Below are positions 10,797-20,330 of a stretch of 64,000 bases of DNA, piece by piece (position 1 is the stretch's first letter; every line of letters begins with the position of its first letter). The notes beneath the pieces are model-generated. The model had not been told where the DNA came from and made no database searches. It was given only the letters and a program-made list of their open reading frames with translations. The DNA is from Drosophila persimilis. Taxonomy: Eukaryota; Arthropoda; Insecta; Diptera; Drosophilidae. Position numbers and translations under genes: made by a program. The DNA is taken from positions 124,001 to 188,000 of the forward strand of contig NW_020825333.1 in the NCBI RefSeq assembly GCF_003286085.1, in the 5' to 3' direction.

Positions 10797-11090
10797 GAGG
10801 TTGAAAATAAACAGCCAACATTACCAAAATTAGCTGGAGACCATATAAAGTGGGAACAATTGACAAAACTCAGTATGAGATAAAAGATATTAGTGAAAAG
10901 CAAAAAATAATATATTTGGTAGCCGTATTGTAGGGGGAAGCATGGCGCATGGTTAGATACCTGTTGGTACCTCTTAACTCAGCAGAATTACAGAAACCTG
11001 AATATCAATTATTTTTTAAGGTAGAACCTCACTGCGGAGGTATATTGGAGGCCGAGGTGAAAAAAGGATTAATAAAATTAAAAACATAAG
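10797..11090 (+). pseudogene. BEL/Pao-type gag N-terminal remnant
   Basis: The frame starting near 10797 reads through PTLPKLAGDHIKWEQ. This has the K-L-x-G-D-x-x-K-W-x-x-F pattern found at the start of BEL/Pao gag capsids. After a frame change come SEKQKIIYLVAV, a stop at 10932 and GEAWRMV, matching the usual 'L-x-G-E-A' block. Later frames (11010-11090) show KVEPHCGGILEAEVKKGL, then a stop. This is a short, broken remnant. The match rests on a pattern, not a search. Confidence 0.45.
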
Positions 11091-11101
11091 GATCTTGGTG
11101 A

Positions 11102-11162
11102 TTCAAAAGCGAAAGAAAAAATAAAAATAGAATTCGCCTTTATTTTTTCTTTCGCTTTTGAA
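11102..11162. repeat. Perfect 24-bp inverted repeat with 13-bp loop
   Basis: The arm at 11102-11125 is TTCAAAAGCGAAAGAAAAAA plus TAAA. Its exact reverse complement lies at 11139-11162. It could form a hairpin, or be the fused ends of a deleted inverted-repeat element. Confidence 0.9.
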
Positions 11163-11172
11163 AAACTAATGC

Positions 11173-11673
11173 ATGTGTGAAAGAGAATCCTTCACATCCA
11201 TAGTAGCGGTCAGGCTTTTTCCAAGCGAGAATAACAATAGGAATATTGTTATTTTGAGTTTATATATTATTCTTATTTCTACACTTTTCGGTTCCGAGGC
11301 AAATGTCTCGTACAGCATGAAAAAGAGCGAGAGGGAAGGCCACACAGTGGATCACTCGGTCTCCAACACACGGCAGCAAAGAGCAGCAAAATGTCGCCCC
11401 CAAATGTCGCGTAACAGCATGAAAAATAGCGAGAGAAAAAGCTCGAGAGTGATCCACTTATCTAGTCCTGCAATGGCAGCAGCCCCTGCAGATAAAACGG
11501 TGGAGACCGATACCAAAGCCAGCGTCGCACATAAAAAAGAGCAAGGAGGCCGATCGTTCTGCCGACGCGTGTCGAGTTCAGCTGGGCTGGGGATACGAAA
11601 AACGAGATCGAAAGCAAGCGGTCGTGGTCGCGTACAAAACCGCATCACGAACAAAAGAAAAAGCAAACGCTAA
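11173..11673 (+). other. Unrecognised 166-codon open frame
   Basis: A frame with a possible hydrophobic stretch (residues 25-41, NIVILSLYIILISTLFG) followed by a very basic, Ser/Lys/Arg-rich tail ending KRKSKR. The DNA contains a local direct repeat: ACAGCATGAAAAAGAGCGAGA near 11315 and ACAGCATGAAAAATAGCGAGA near 11412, each followed by a GTGGATCAC or GTGATCCAC motif. That suggests duplicated non-coding sequence. I do not recognise the peptide and doubt that it is a gene. It lies just right of the hairpin, between a BEL-like remnant and a LINE. Confidence 0.2.
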
Positions 11674-11899
11674 GCCTGCCAAGCGCTACGTCAGGATAGA
11701 CAGAACCTAGTGGCAGGGTCAGCTCTAGCAACAAGGAAAAGAGGGGTAAGCCAGTCTCACTTGCGTGAGCAGAAGAAGGATCGAAGAACGGTGAGATTAT
11801 AGGGACATAGGAAAGAATAAATAAAATATTGAATTATCAGCAGCCCATTACTTGTTTGATACATATGGATTAAAAATTGGATTGGCAGTCCACGGCACT
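11674..11899. other. No recognisable feature
   Basis: The sequence up to the 5' truncation point of LINE-B copy 2 at 11900 holds an AATAAATAAA near 11817 but nothing that I can name. Confidence 0.4.
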
Positions 11900-12353
11900 G
11901 TAAACTTAAGGAATATAAAATCTCGTTTGTATAAGAAGTTTAAACTGTCTGGCTCGCAATCAGATTTTTCTAAGTATTAAATTGCAAAATCTAAATTTTC
12001 CATTTGTAATACCCTATGCTATAACAGTTATTTGGCTAAATGCAAGCTCAACTTTAAGCGAGATCTTAAACAAATCTTTAAGTTTGTTAACTCTAAACGT
12101 AATTCATCACAATACCCCCCTTTCTTACACTTAAATGGTACTTATGCAGATAAAAACTCCGTTATTGCTAACCTATTTGCTTCAATTTTTCAACTTTGCT
12201 GCTCTGCTTCTTCTAATAACATTCCCTCTTTTCTCGCTTCACCTAACGACTATCCTGCCGCGCACTCATATCCTATCCCTTTAAATAGTTCAAGTTGTAT
12301 CCATCCCCCCTTTATTGATTATGATGGCCTGATAACTAATTTAAAATCATGTA
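11900..12353 (+). mobile_element. LINE-B copy 2, left part (5' truncated)
   Basis: It starts at GTAAACTTAAGGAATATAAA, which aligns with 7327 of copy 1, so about 850 bases of copy 1 5' sequence are absent. It keeps about 27 bp (around 12225-12250, CCTCTTTTCTCGCTTCACC) that copy 1 has lost. It ends at ATGTA, the target site of the BEL element; the remainder is at 35315-36677. Confidence 0.9.
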
Positions 12354-12662
12354 TGAAATTTTAGAATAGTTTTTCTAAATAACAATACCGAAAGTTCTTG
12401 GGTGACTGCAATTTTTTATTTAATACGACGAAAAGAAAAGGGGTGCGTGCGTTCGATTTCAAGGGTTTTTCTCGACTTCTTTTCAATATATTCCAACAAT
12501 TTCTTCTAAGCCTACCTTACCTACGGTGGCAAAGCGGGGCGAATTCGCCAAGAGCGAGAGAACGAGCTTTTATTGCGCTCCCGCTTTGCCCTAGCCTAAC
12601 TTACACTAGACTTCATGAAATACTATCCTAATAACAATTATTAATATTCAAATGACGCTACA
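12354..12662 (-). repeat. 3' LTR of the BEL element
   Basis: Starts TG and ends CA on both strands. It is identical to the LTR at 35006-35314 except near 12367 (T here, C at 35019). The adjacent ACGGGGCCGG on the minus strand (12663-12672) would serve as polypurine-type primer. Confidence 0.95.
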
Positions 12663-12689
12663 CCGGCCCCGTTGAAGGCCTGGAAGGCT

Positions 12690-15600
12690 TCAAACTATTG
12701 GCAGAAGCGCCAATTTGTGTATCGGCCTCCTGAACGTGGCTCCGCTGCTCGTCCTTAGCTCGACCACTCTGACCCTTCCGTCCTGCCCGGCGGTTGTTCC
12801 GACCACCCTTCCTAGGAGCCACTGTTGAGGGGGCAGGTTGTCCTCGGCGACGCCTTCCTTTATGTTTGGCTCCTCCTGGTGCCACTTGCATCTGATTTGT
12901 AATCCCAGCACATACTCCCGGGACCATCGCTGCCAGAACATTTGCCTGGCTGACGAGACAAGCCGCCATCGCTTTAAGCAGCTCAGACCCTCCTGGTCCG
13001 GGGTCCTGGGTGCTGGGGGTGCGATGAGCGGCCCGCCTGTCAGCAGGTGCCCGGGAGTCAGCGCGTCTCCGTCGCTTGGGTCTGGGCTTAGGGGTCCTAG
13101 CGGGCGCGAGTTGAGCACTGCCTCGATCCCGACCAGCACGGTCTCCAGCTCCTCTGCGGTGAGGAGAGCGCTTCCGATGGCGCGTAGGAGTAGGCCCTTG
13201 GCAGACTTCACTCCGGCCTCCCAAAGTCCGCCCATGTGCGGTGCTCGAGGCGGTATGAAGGCAAACTCGCACCCGCTTCTTGACGCAAATTCGCGTATCG
13301 CGTCCGCTTCCGCCTCCATCTTCCTCCGCAGTTCGCTGAAGTGGCGACTTGCTCCGACGAAATTTGTCGCGTTGTCGCAGTTTACGCGTTGCGGACATCC
13401 TCGACGACCGACGAACCTTTGGAATGCCAACAAGAAGGAATTAGTCGTCAAATCGGAGACAATTTCTAAATGAACCGCCTTGGACGCAAAACAGACAAAT
13501 AACGCTATGTAGGACTTATAAGGGGGCCTTCCACGAATTTTCAGAGTCGTATAGACTGGGCCACAAAAATCAACGCCACATACTGAAAATGGGCGGAGAG
13601 CACGGAGCCGGTCTGCGGGTAAGTTGCCCATCATTTGGGTCTGGAGTAGCGGCTTGCATTTAAAGCAACGAATACACGACCTAACTGTCGCCCTGCAGAC
13701 CGCCTGAGCATTCACTATCCAAATGCGCTGTCTAAGGATACTCACGAGTGCTCGTGGGCCGGCATGAAAATTCGTTTGATGCAGATAGCGAACATATGTC
13801 TGCACAAACTGCGAGCGTTTTGTCAATAACAAAGGAAACTTGGCATTATATGACATAGGAGCGTTAACTAGTCGCCCCCCAACTCGCAACAACGAAAACG
13901 AGCACCATGTCCCAGCCTCTTCATGGATGAAGGGATTCAAGCGCTGAAGACTGGGGCCTAACTTGGTGCCTTTACGAACCCTTTCAATATCTTCTTGAGA
14001 CTCATTTTTTTGTGTTATTTCGACTATTTTTAGAAACGCCTCGTCGTATTCTACGGATGACGGAATTTTTCCAAAGTTGAGACTTTTGTCTTTGCATTTT
14101 CGGATGAAGCGGAACACGAAAACGAACACTCTTAGCAGTTTGAGGTGTGACGAGTATCCCTCGATTACATCCACTAAGTAATTTGGCTTGGCCGCGACGG
14201 TCAGTCCGACCGATTTCTTCCGACTTTCCATCTGTATCTCTTCTTCGGAAAGCTCGAAGTGTGGATTTCTGGGCCAGCTCTCTTCTTCAAACTTTAAGAA
14301 CTCTGGTCCTCCAAACCAGATCGACTGCACGATTTCCTCTACGTCACAACCTCTCGAAACTATGTCTGCTGGGCTCTGTTTTGTTGGCACATGCCGCCAC
14401 GTAGCTTCACTTGACCACTCTTGAATCTCCGCTACTCGGTTCGCAACGAATGTTGACAACGACGAAGGGTGGGATCTGATCCAATGAAGAGTAACTTCTG
14501 AATCTGACCAGAATATCATTTTATCAATTGGAACCTTGAGCAGGGATTTGATTCGGTGACAAAGGTCTGCTAGAAGGTGAGCGGCACATAACTCAAGCCT
14601 TGGGAGCGTTTTCGTCTTGAGTGGCGCTACTTTCGACTTTGCAGTCAACAAGGAGACCTTGAAACCTTCTGCAGTCTTTCTACGGATATAGACGCAGGCT
14701 CCATAAGCTCTCATGGATGCGTCGGCAAAGGCATGTACTTGAATCGGTGACATGGGATCAGTATGCACAAATCGAGGTATGGTAATCTTCTCCAACTGAC
14801 CCAAGGATTCTTTTAATAAGTTCCATGCTGTTTCCAAGTTCATTGGAATTGACTCATCCCAATCTAGCTTGTTGAGCCAAAGATCCTGCAGTAGGATCTT
14901 TCCCTTAATTACTAAAGGACTTAACAAGCCAAGGGGGTCAAACAGCTTTGATGTCACCGATAAGATGTTCCGTTTTGTCGCTCGGAGACCCATAACTGAC
15001 GTGTCAATTTGGAACTTAAAGACGTCTTCGTGTGGCAGCCACGATATTCCTAACGCCTTAGTTGACTCAGAGTCCGAGATCGTTATCGGTTTAACTGTGC
15101 TCTCGGATGGGGTGACCTCAGGTGAGTTCGAAAACCATTTAGTCAATTCAAACCCAGCGGTTTGAAGAACCAGAGCCACATCAGACTTAATTGTCTTTAA
15201 CTCCTCTATGCAACCAGCACCAGTCAACATGTCATCGACATAGAAGTCGGAGTCGATAACTTCAGCAGCTTTAGGGAATGAGAGTTTTGCAGACTCACTC
15301 AACCTCTTCAAACACCGAATTGCCAAAAATGGGGCTGGTCCAGTCCCATATGTTACGGTGTTGAGCTGGTATATTCTCAAGGACTCAGACGGGTCTCTTC
15401 TCCACACTATGAGCTGGAATTGTCTATCCGCATCAGCGACCCAGACTTGGCGATACATCTTCTTAACATCGGCTGTCAAGGCGTACCTGTGTAGTCTGAA
15501 TCGGAGCAATGTCGAATACAGCTCATCCTGTATCGTAGGACCGACCATCAATATGTCGTTCAAGGCCACCTGAGAGGACGTTTTACAAGACGCATCGAAA

Positions 15601-17852
15601 ACGACGCGGAGCTTGGTCGACGTGCTTTGAGGCCTCAACACACACTGATGTGGAATGAAATAATGTGGAGTTTTGGGGATTGTGTTGTCTGTGGTAGACA
15701 TGTGACCCAAGGAGAGGTACTCTTCCATGAACTCCAAGTACATTTTCTGCAACTCGGGGTCACGAGACAATCTTTTTTCAAGCGATAAAAACCGCCGTTT
15801 AGCCACTTCAAAGGAGTTGCCTAAGATACTGGGATCTGATTTGAACGGCAGTCTTACTTCAAACCGACCTGAAGGCACGACCTGAGTAGTCCTTCTATAA
15901 TGCTTTTCACATAACTTGTGTTCAGGAGATAAAGACTTTTTAGAAGACGGCAATTCTTCCAGTGACCAAAACTTTTGTAATGTATTGTCGATGTGGATCA
16001 CTGACTCTTCTCGACAACTCAAACAATTCCTAGCTTCTTGGGTGGCAGTCACCTTTGGAGTGTATCTGCCCGACACAATCCAGCCGAGAAGCGTTTTCTG
16101 CAGAGTTGGATAGTCAGGACCTTGGCGAATCTGACCAACAGATAGAAGTTCGAAAAATGTTTCTGCACCTATCAACATATCTATCTTCTGTGGCTTGAAG
16201 AAATATGGGTCTGCAAGTGGTAAGTTCTTTGGGATTTTCCAGTCACTCACGTTAAGTGTCTGATCAGGGTGATACCCCGAAATGGACCTTAGAATCCAGA
16301 AATCCACCGAAAACTCACTACCAGTAATTCGCGACTTCACCACCGTGTGTATCTTTTTCTTGACTTGTGAATTGGATTCACCAATACCAAGCAAGTTGAT
16401 ACACGACTCCTCCCTACGGATCTGTAAGCGCTGTGCTAAGTCCTCAGTTATAAAATTGGTTTGAGACCCCGAGTCAAGCAGAGCTCGGGCCAAAACATGT
16501 TCACCATTATTTGTTCGGACGCTTACGATCGACGTAGCCAGAATAACTCTATCTATAGCTGTCGCATGGAGAGCATGCGAAGTGGAAGGTTGATTCTGAT
16601 TGGGAGGAGGAGTCTTCTCTGGGGGTGATGGTAACGCTAGACTTTTATTCGCCACTGTGTACCTATGCAATAAGGTATGGTGTGAGCAGCCACACACTCG
16701 ACACTTCTTAGCTTTGCATCGTACTACAGAGTGGCCTGGCTGCAGACAATTGATGCACAAGGATGCAGTTTTTGCGAATTCGAACCTTTGCATTACTGCT
16801 AGCCGACCAAATGGACTGCACTCTGTCAACAAATGGCCTTTCGCATTGCAGTAGCTGCATTGTTGATTTTTAGTATTCGCGGCGGAACACGCAAATGAGC
16901 TCCGATTATGCTGCTTGCTTGGCACAGCTTTCTGCTCCTGCTTTGGTTTGTCCGAATTTTCGGCCGAAAGATGCTGATGTCTGCGATTAAGCAACCTTTC
17001 ACAGTCCGTCCAAAGTGGCAGTTTGTCATAATCGAGCTGTTCTTCCCATTTCTCTTTGGTCACCGGATCGACTCTGCTCAAGACGAGATGAATAATCATC
17101 GCATTCGAGATCTTTTTATCATCGCCTATCGACAACAACGAACCATATATGGATGAGGCGGTATCGATAAGGTTCCTTAAGGACGATGCTGATTGCTGGG
17201 TCATTTTGGGAAGATTAAATAGAGCATCAATGTGATTTTTAAAGATCAGACAATCATTATCGTAGACCCGTTTTAAGCTAGCCATTGCTTTCTCGTAGTT
17301 GGTCTCGGTTACTTGGAAAGCCCTAACTGTTCCCAACGCTTCACCGGAGAGACACGAAAGCAAATGGTTGAACTTTTCGATAATTGGAATGCTTTGGTCA
17401 TTATGAACTAGAGTCTCAAATAAACCTATGAAGTTTTTAAAGTCCGAATAGTTGCCGCTGAACTGCGGCAGAGCTAACTTCGGAAGGCGAGCACGAGTTG
17501 GGCCACCATAAGCTGGTACTGCCTGTATTGTCTCATCAGCTGTCTTTAATGCGCAAATGAGAGACATTAATTTTGGCTTTGTGACAATTGAGAGTTCTTC
17601 CAACTCGACTCCAAATTTATCGTCAATGTCTATATCTTCAATCTTCTCTTGAAGTTCGCGTGCCGTGTCAATGCTACGCATCAGCGTTTCGAGTCTGCAC
17701 TCGAGCTCCGTCAATACCAGCGGAATATCCCCCGCTTCTAAACGGTCCGCTAATAAACGAATGCCTTTGACACGGCAACTGCGCTTTTTCTTCAACTCTT
17801 CAAGGACGATATTGTTGGCTTTTGAGGTCATATTGATTCTCAATACAAGCAA
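12690..17852 (-). CDS. BEL/Pao gag-pol polyprotein (1720 aa, uninterrupted)
   Basis: A single frame encodes, in order: gag capsid (about residues 10-320); zinc fingers CSYCNAKGHLLTEC, CINCLQPGHSVVRC and CRVCGCSHH (330-395); aspartic protease with LLDSGSQTNF (about 460); RT with the YVDD active site (about 870); RNase H starting AFADASMRAYGA (about 1040); integrase with a CIRCFKC finger (about 1395) and catalytic D in GVDFCGP (1430), D in CDNATNFVGA (1490) and E in GGLWEAGVKSAKG (1545). A second ATG (MTSKANN) lies seven codons in and may be the true start. The length and single-frame layout are usual for BEL. All key residues appear present, so the protein may once have been active. Its leader is now cut by a 16-kb insertion. 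Confidence 0.93.
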   Translation of the reverse strand: MLVLRINMTSKANNIVLEELKKKRSCRVKGIRLLADRLEAGDIPLVLTELECRLETLMRSIDTARELQEKIEDIDIDDKFGVELEELSIVTKPKLMSLICALKTADETIQAVPAYGGPTRARLPKLALPQFSGNYSDFKNFIGLFETLVHNDQSIPIIEKFNHLLSCLSGEALGTVRAFQVTETNYEKAMASLKRVYDNDCLIFKNHIDALFNLPKMTQQSASSLRNLIDTASSIYGSLLSIGDDKKISNAMIIHLVLSRVDPVTKEKWEEQLDYDKLPLWTDCERLLNRRHQHLSAENSDKPKQEQKAVPSKQHNRSSFACSAANTKNQQCSYCNAKGHLLTECSPFGRLAVMQRFEFAKTASLCINCLQPGHSVVRCKAKKCRVCGCSHHTLLHRYTVANKSLALPSPPEKTPPPNQNQPSTSHALHATAIDRVILATSIVSVRTNNGEHVLARALLDSGSQTNFITEDLAQRLQIRREESCINLLGIGESNSQVKKKIHTVVKSRITGSEFSVDFWILRSISGYHPDQTLNVSDWKIPKNLPLADPYFFKPQKIDMLIGAETFFELLSVGQIRQGPDYPTLQKTLLGWIVSGRYTPKVTATQEARNCLSCREESVIHIDNTLQKFWSLEELPSSKKSLSPEHKLCEKHYRRTTQVVPSGRFEVRLPFKSDPSILGNSFEVAKRRFLSLEKRLSRDPELQKMYLEFMEEYLSLGHMSTTDNTIPKTPHYFIPHQCVLRPQSTSTKLRVVFDASCKTSSQVALNDILMVGPTIQDELYSTLLRFRLHRYALTADVKKMYRQVWVADADRQFQLIVWRRDPSESLRIYQLNTVTYGTGPAPFLAIRCLKRLSESAKLSFPKAAEVIDSDFYVDDMLTGAGCIEELKTIKSDVALVLQTAGFELTKWFSNSPEVTPSESTVKPITISDSESTKALGISWLPHEDVFKFQIDTSVMGLRATKRNILSVTSKLFDPLGLLSPLVIKGKILLQDLWLNKLDWDESIPMNLETAWNLLKESLGQLEKITIPRFVHTDPMSPIQVHAFADASMRAYGACVYIRRKTAEGFKVSLLTAKSKVAPLKTKTLPRLELCAAHLLADLCHRIKSLLKVPIDKMIFWSDSEVTLHWIRSHPSSLSTFVANRVAEIQEWSSEATWRHVPTKQSPADIVSRGCDVEEIVQSIWFGGPEFLKFEEESWPRNPHFELSEEEIQMESRKKSVGLTVAAKPNYLVDVIEGYSSHLKLLRVFVFVFRFIRKCKDKSLNFGKIPSSVEYDEAFLKIVEITQKNESQEDIERVRKGTKLGPSLQRLNPFIHEEAGTWCSFSLLRVGGRLVNAPMSYNAKFPLLLTKRSQFVQTYVRYLHQTNFHAGPRALVSILRQRIWIVNAQAVCRATVRSCIRCFKCKPLLQTQMMGNLPADRLRALRPFSVCGVDFCGPVYTTLKIRGRPPYKSYIALFVCFASKAVHLEIVSDLTTNSFLLAFQRFVGRRGCPQRVNCDNATNFVGASRHFSELRRKMEAEADAIREFASRSGCEFAFIPPRAPHMGGLWEAGVKSAKGLLLRAIGSALLTAEELETVLVGIEAVLNSRPLGPLSPDPSDGDALTPGHLLTGGPLIAPPAPRTPDQEGLSCLKRWRLVSSARQMFWQRWSREYVLGLQIRCKWHQEEPNIKEGVAEDNLPPQQWLLGRVVGTTAGQDGRVRVVELRTSSGATFRRPIHKLALLPIV

Positions 17853-18469
17853 CTGAAGGCGAAAGATCGTTTCTAATAATCGTATTTAATGCCGAGGCAC
17901 TCAATGAAATAATGGGTAATTGTACCCAAACGAGGTGAAAAACCAATATACCCGAAAAATTTAGGGTAGAGCGTCGCTTGGCTGGCGCGTACACGAAAAC
18001 CACACAAGAATACCAACGAAGTGTACTGGTGACAAGCGAAAACGAAAAATTTCACCGCTGCAGTTCTGAAGAATTAATGTTGTGTATGCGTATGAACCGA
18101 CAACGATCGACGCTAAATTGATTTGCGAGGCACGACTTTGTCTTAATTGATAATTGGATCCTACTGACACCAAACGAATATACCCGACGAAAACAGGGTA
18201 GCGCGTCACTTGGTGTTTGGTTTGGATCAAGCGCGCCAAACAAAAGAACAACGATAAGCAACGGTGAAGAGCGAAAGCGAGACGAAAAAATTCACCGCTG
18301 CAGCTGCGTATTGGTATGCGTGCTTGGCCAACGACGCAACTATACATATATTTGACACAACGAAAACGAGAAAGGGGAAAGGGGCGACAGCGATTGCAGT
18401 AAAAATGAGTTATGTATATGTGTAGTTATTGCGTCCAAGAGGGTTAGATGTACATATGTATGTATATAT
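17853..18469 (-). other. BEL 5' leader, part next to gag, with diverged about 240-bp repeats
   Basis: Non-coding. A block with AATATACCCG, then CTTGG and TTCACCGCTGCAG, occurs near 17944-18063 and again near 18178-18303, spaced about 235-240 bp. The leader continues at 34535-35005 beyond the nested array. Confidence 0.6.
18466..18469. repeat. Target site duplication ATAT (left) of the errantivirus array
   Basis: ATAT precedes the first LTR and is found again at 34535-34538 after the last LTR. 17.6/297-type elements prefer TATATA targets with 4-bp duplications. Confidence 0.8.
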
Positions 18470-19064
18470 AGTGACATATCCATAATTCCCCACATCCCAT
18501 ACACATTATGTTTATGTACAATTCATCCACCCCATCCACACAAGTAACAGGACCCCACTCAAGAATCAATAACTGTTTCTTCCCATACTCCAAGCTAGGG
18601 CCCCCCATAATATAAACAATGGACCACATTGTTTCAGCAACATTAGAATCACGCCACTCTCGAGAAATCGATTCTTTAGAATCACGCCACTCATGAGGAC
18701 CAATCAAAGCTAGACATAAAACCAAGGAGTATCACATTCCTAGCTCCGTCATGTAATGCAACACCGATCGCCAGCAGTGGATGCCTTTCATCAAAGCCGA
18801 CGCATCCCCAAATATCGATCCAGGCACGTACGCCACCGACACGAAGATGCAGCCGAGGAAAGCAACGCCCGAAGCCAGAGTCGGGAGTTCCAAGAGAAGG
18901 GCTCATGGAAACTAGCCAGCAGCAGAGAGATCAGTTCCGTTTGAGACAAGCAGACCGAAAGTCAAGTCGGGGAATTCATTTAAATCTTGTGACATAAAGA
19001 TATTTAAGTTGTAAAATAAAAGTCTTTGTTAAAAAACTTAAAATCGAGTTGCGGATATTTAACT
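18470..19064 (+). repeat. Errantivirus LTR 1 (595 bp)
   Basis: Begins AGTGACAT and ends TTTAACT, the AGT...AYT-type ends of 17.6/297/Tom elements. AATAAA occurs near 19013. Small frames in both strands of this LTR recur in all four LTRs and are not genes. Confidence 0.92.
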
Positions 19065-19080
19065 GGCGCAGTCGGTAGGA
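19064..19080 (+). other. Primer binding site, errantivirus copy 1
   Basis: TGGCGCAGTCGGTAGGA directly follows the LTR, overlapping its last T. This is the site used by the 17.6/297/ZAM group (tRNA-Ser type). The same site follows LTR 2 at 25551. Confidence 0.85.
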
Positions 19081-19371
19081 TTTCGTTTAAAATTAACACC
19101 TATATTTCGGTAATGGTCAGCTTGTGTAATTTATAATTACTGTGATCACGTAATCCCGGAATTGTTAATAAAATTGTGAAATCCGCCAAAGAACCTATGT
19201 GCTGCAAGCACATACGATTTGCAAAACTAATTTAAGTGAACTGAAGTAAGCGGAGATAGTGAATCACCAAGGACAGTGAAACACTTAATACAAAATCAAA
19301 AAAAAACTTACAAGTGAACCAAAATAAAGTTAAAAACTACAACAAAACAAAACCCAATCAACACCAACAAC

Positions 19372-20328
19372 ATGGCGTTACCACCACTATCATTGAGCGA
19401 AATCCACATGAACCAGGCACTGCTGTCGATCCGACAAATACCTGCCTATGACGGTTCATCTGGACAGCTAAGCTCATTTATCAAACGAATCGAATATGTA
19501 TGCGGATTATATCCAACTGAAGATCTTCGCCAACAAAGGATCCTATTTGGAGCGACCGAGATCCAACTGTCAGGAGAGGCACAACGCATATCGCAAATGA
19601 TACAACCCAACACGTGGCTCGAACTGAAGACGGCGCTGATCAACGAGTTCAAAAATCACACACCATATGAAGAACTCTTACGACAAGTATACACCACCAG
19701 ATTCAACGGCAGTCTTCGTAAGTTTATAGAAGAATTAGAGATAAAAGCATTATTAATAAACAATAAGCTAAACTTAGAAAACATACCAGAAAATAATGTC
19801 ATTTATAAAAACGCTTTGAACAACACAATTAAAGATGTCATTACTCGAAAACTTCCTGACAGAATGTTCATGACCTTAGCAAGAAAAGATATTACCACAT
19901 TGTCTAATCTTAAGAAGGCAGCACAAGAAGAAGGATTGTACGAAGCTAGTACAACAGATTCAGGTACAAATAAAGATCAATCGAAATCGTCTCAATCAAA
20001 TCGAAAGAATGTTGGAAACTATTATCCAAATTATAATACTACTAACTATCACAATCAAACTCAGAGTTCATCTGGAACAGGTCAGACTAATCGAACAAAT
20101 CAAAATCAAAATTCCCAAAATCCTGGATTATACAATGAGTTCAAAAATTCCTTGAATCAAGGTAGGGCTCAGAATCCATTCAATCAGCAAATATCTCAAA
20201 ACCAAGCTAGTGGGAGTGGACCCAACCAACCTACTAAAAGAGGGAGGGAGAGCCAGAGTGGCCAAACGAAGATGGACGTAAATTTTCATCAAGCCGCCTC
20301 GGAAGAAACCGAGGAGGACCCTATATAA
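19372..20328 (+). CDS. gag, errantivirus copy 1 (318 aa)
   Basis: Structural protein expected to assemble particles. The N-terminal capsid-like region has a PAYDGSSGQLSSFIKRIEYV motif and a SGEAQRIS block. The C-terminal third is rich in N, Q, S and T, with no CCHC knuckle, as is common in errantiviruses; basic patches (KRGRESQSGQ) may bind RNA. It starts at the ATG after an A-rich leader and ends at a TAA at 20326-20328. Pol is read from the -1 frame, open across this stop, so ribosomal frameshifting is likely. Nearly identical copies are at 27005 and 38113. Confidence 0.9.
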   Translation: MALPPLSLSEIHMNQALLSIRQIPAYDGSSGQLSSFIKRIEYVCGLYPTEDLRQQRILFGATEIQLSGEAQRISQMIQPNTWLELKTALINEFKNHTPYEELLRQVYTTRFNGSLRKFIEELEIKALLINNKLNLENIPENNVIYKNALNNTIKDVITRKLPDRMFMTLARKDITTLSNLKKAAQEEGLYEASTTDSGTNKDQSKSSQSNRKNVGNYYPNYNTTNYHNQTQSSSGTGQTNRTNQNQNSQNPGLYNEFKNSLNQGRAQNPFNQQISQNQASGSGPNQPTKRGRESQSGQTKMDVNFHQAASEETEEDPI

Positions 20329-20330
20329 AC

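Larger units (their letters stand above)
10060..11090 (+). mobile_element. BEL/roo-like leader and gag remnant
   Basis: A non-coding leader (10130-10330) is followed by a CAG/CGG-rich stretch and then by a gag-like segment starting at the ATG near 10797. Leaders with CAG-rich runs followed by a BEL-type gag are seen in roo-like elements. No LTR or primer site could be defined, so the limits are approximate and the assignment is tentative. Confidence 0.4.

Noticed and set aside
12658-13398. 246-codon minus-strand frame and the 211-codon plus-strand frame at 12838
   Set aside because: Both are shadows of the BEL integrase coding region, which has clear catalytic motifs in the main frame.
18691-18944. 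71- and 62-codon frames repeated at 25178, 34161 and 43246
   Set aside because: They lie in the errantivirus LTR and recur only because the LTR recurs.
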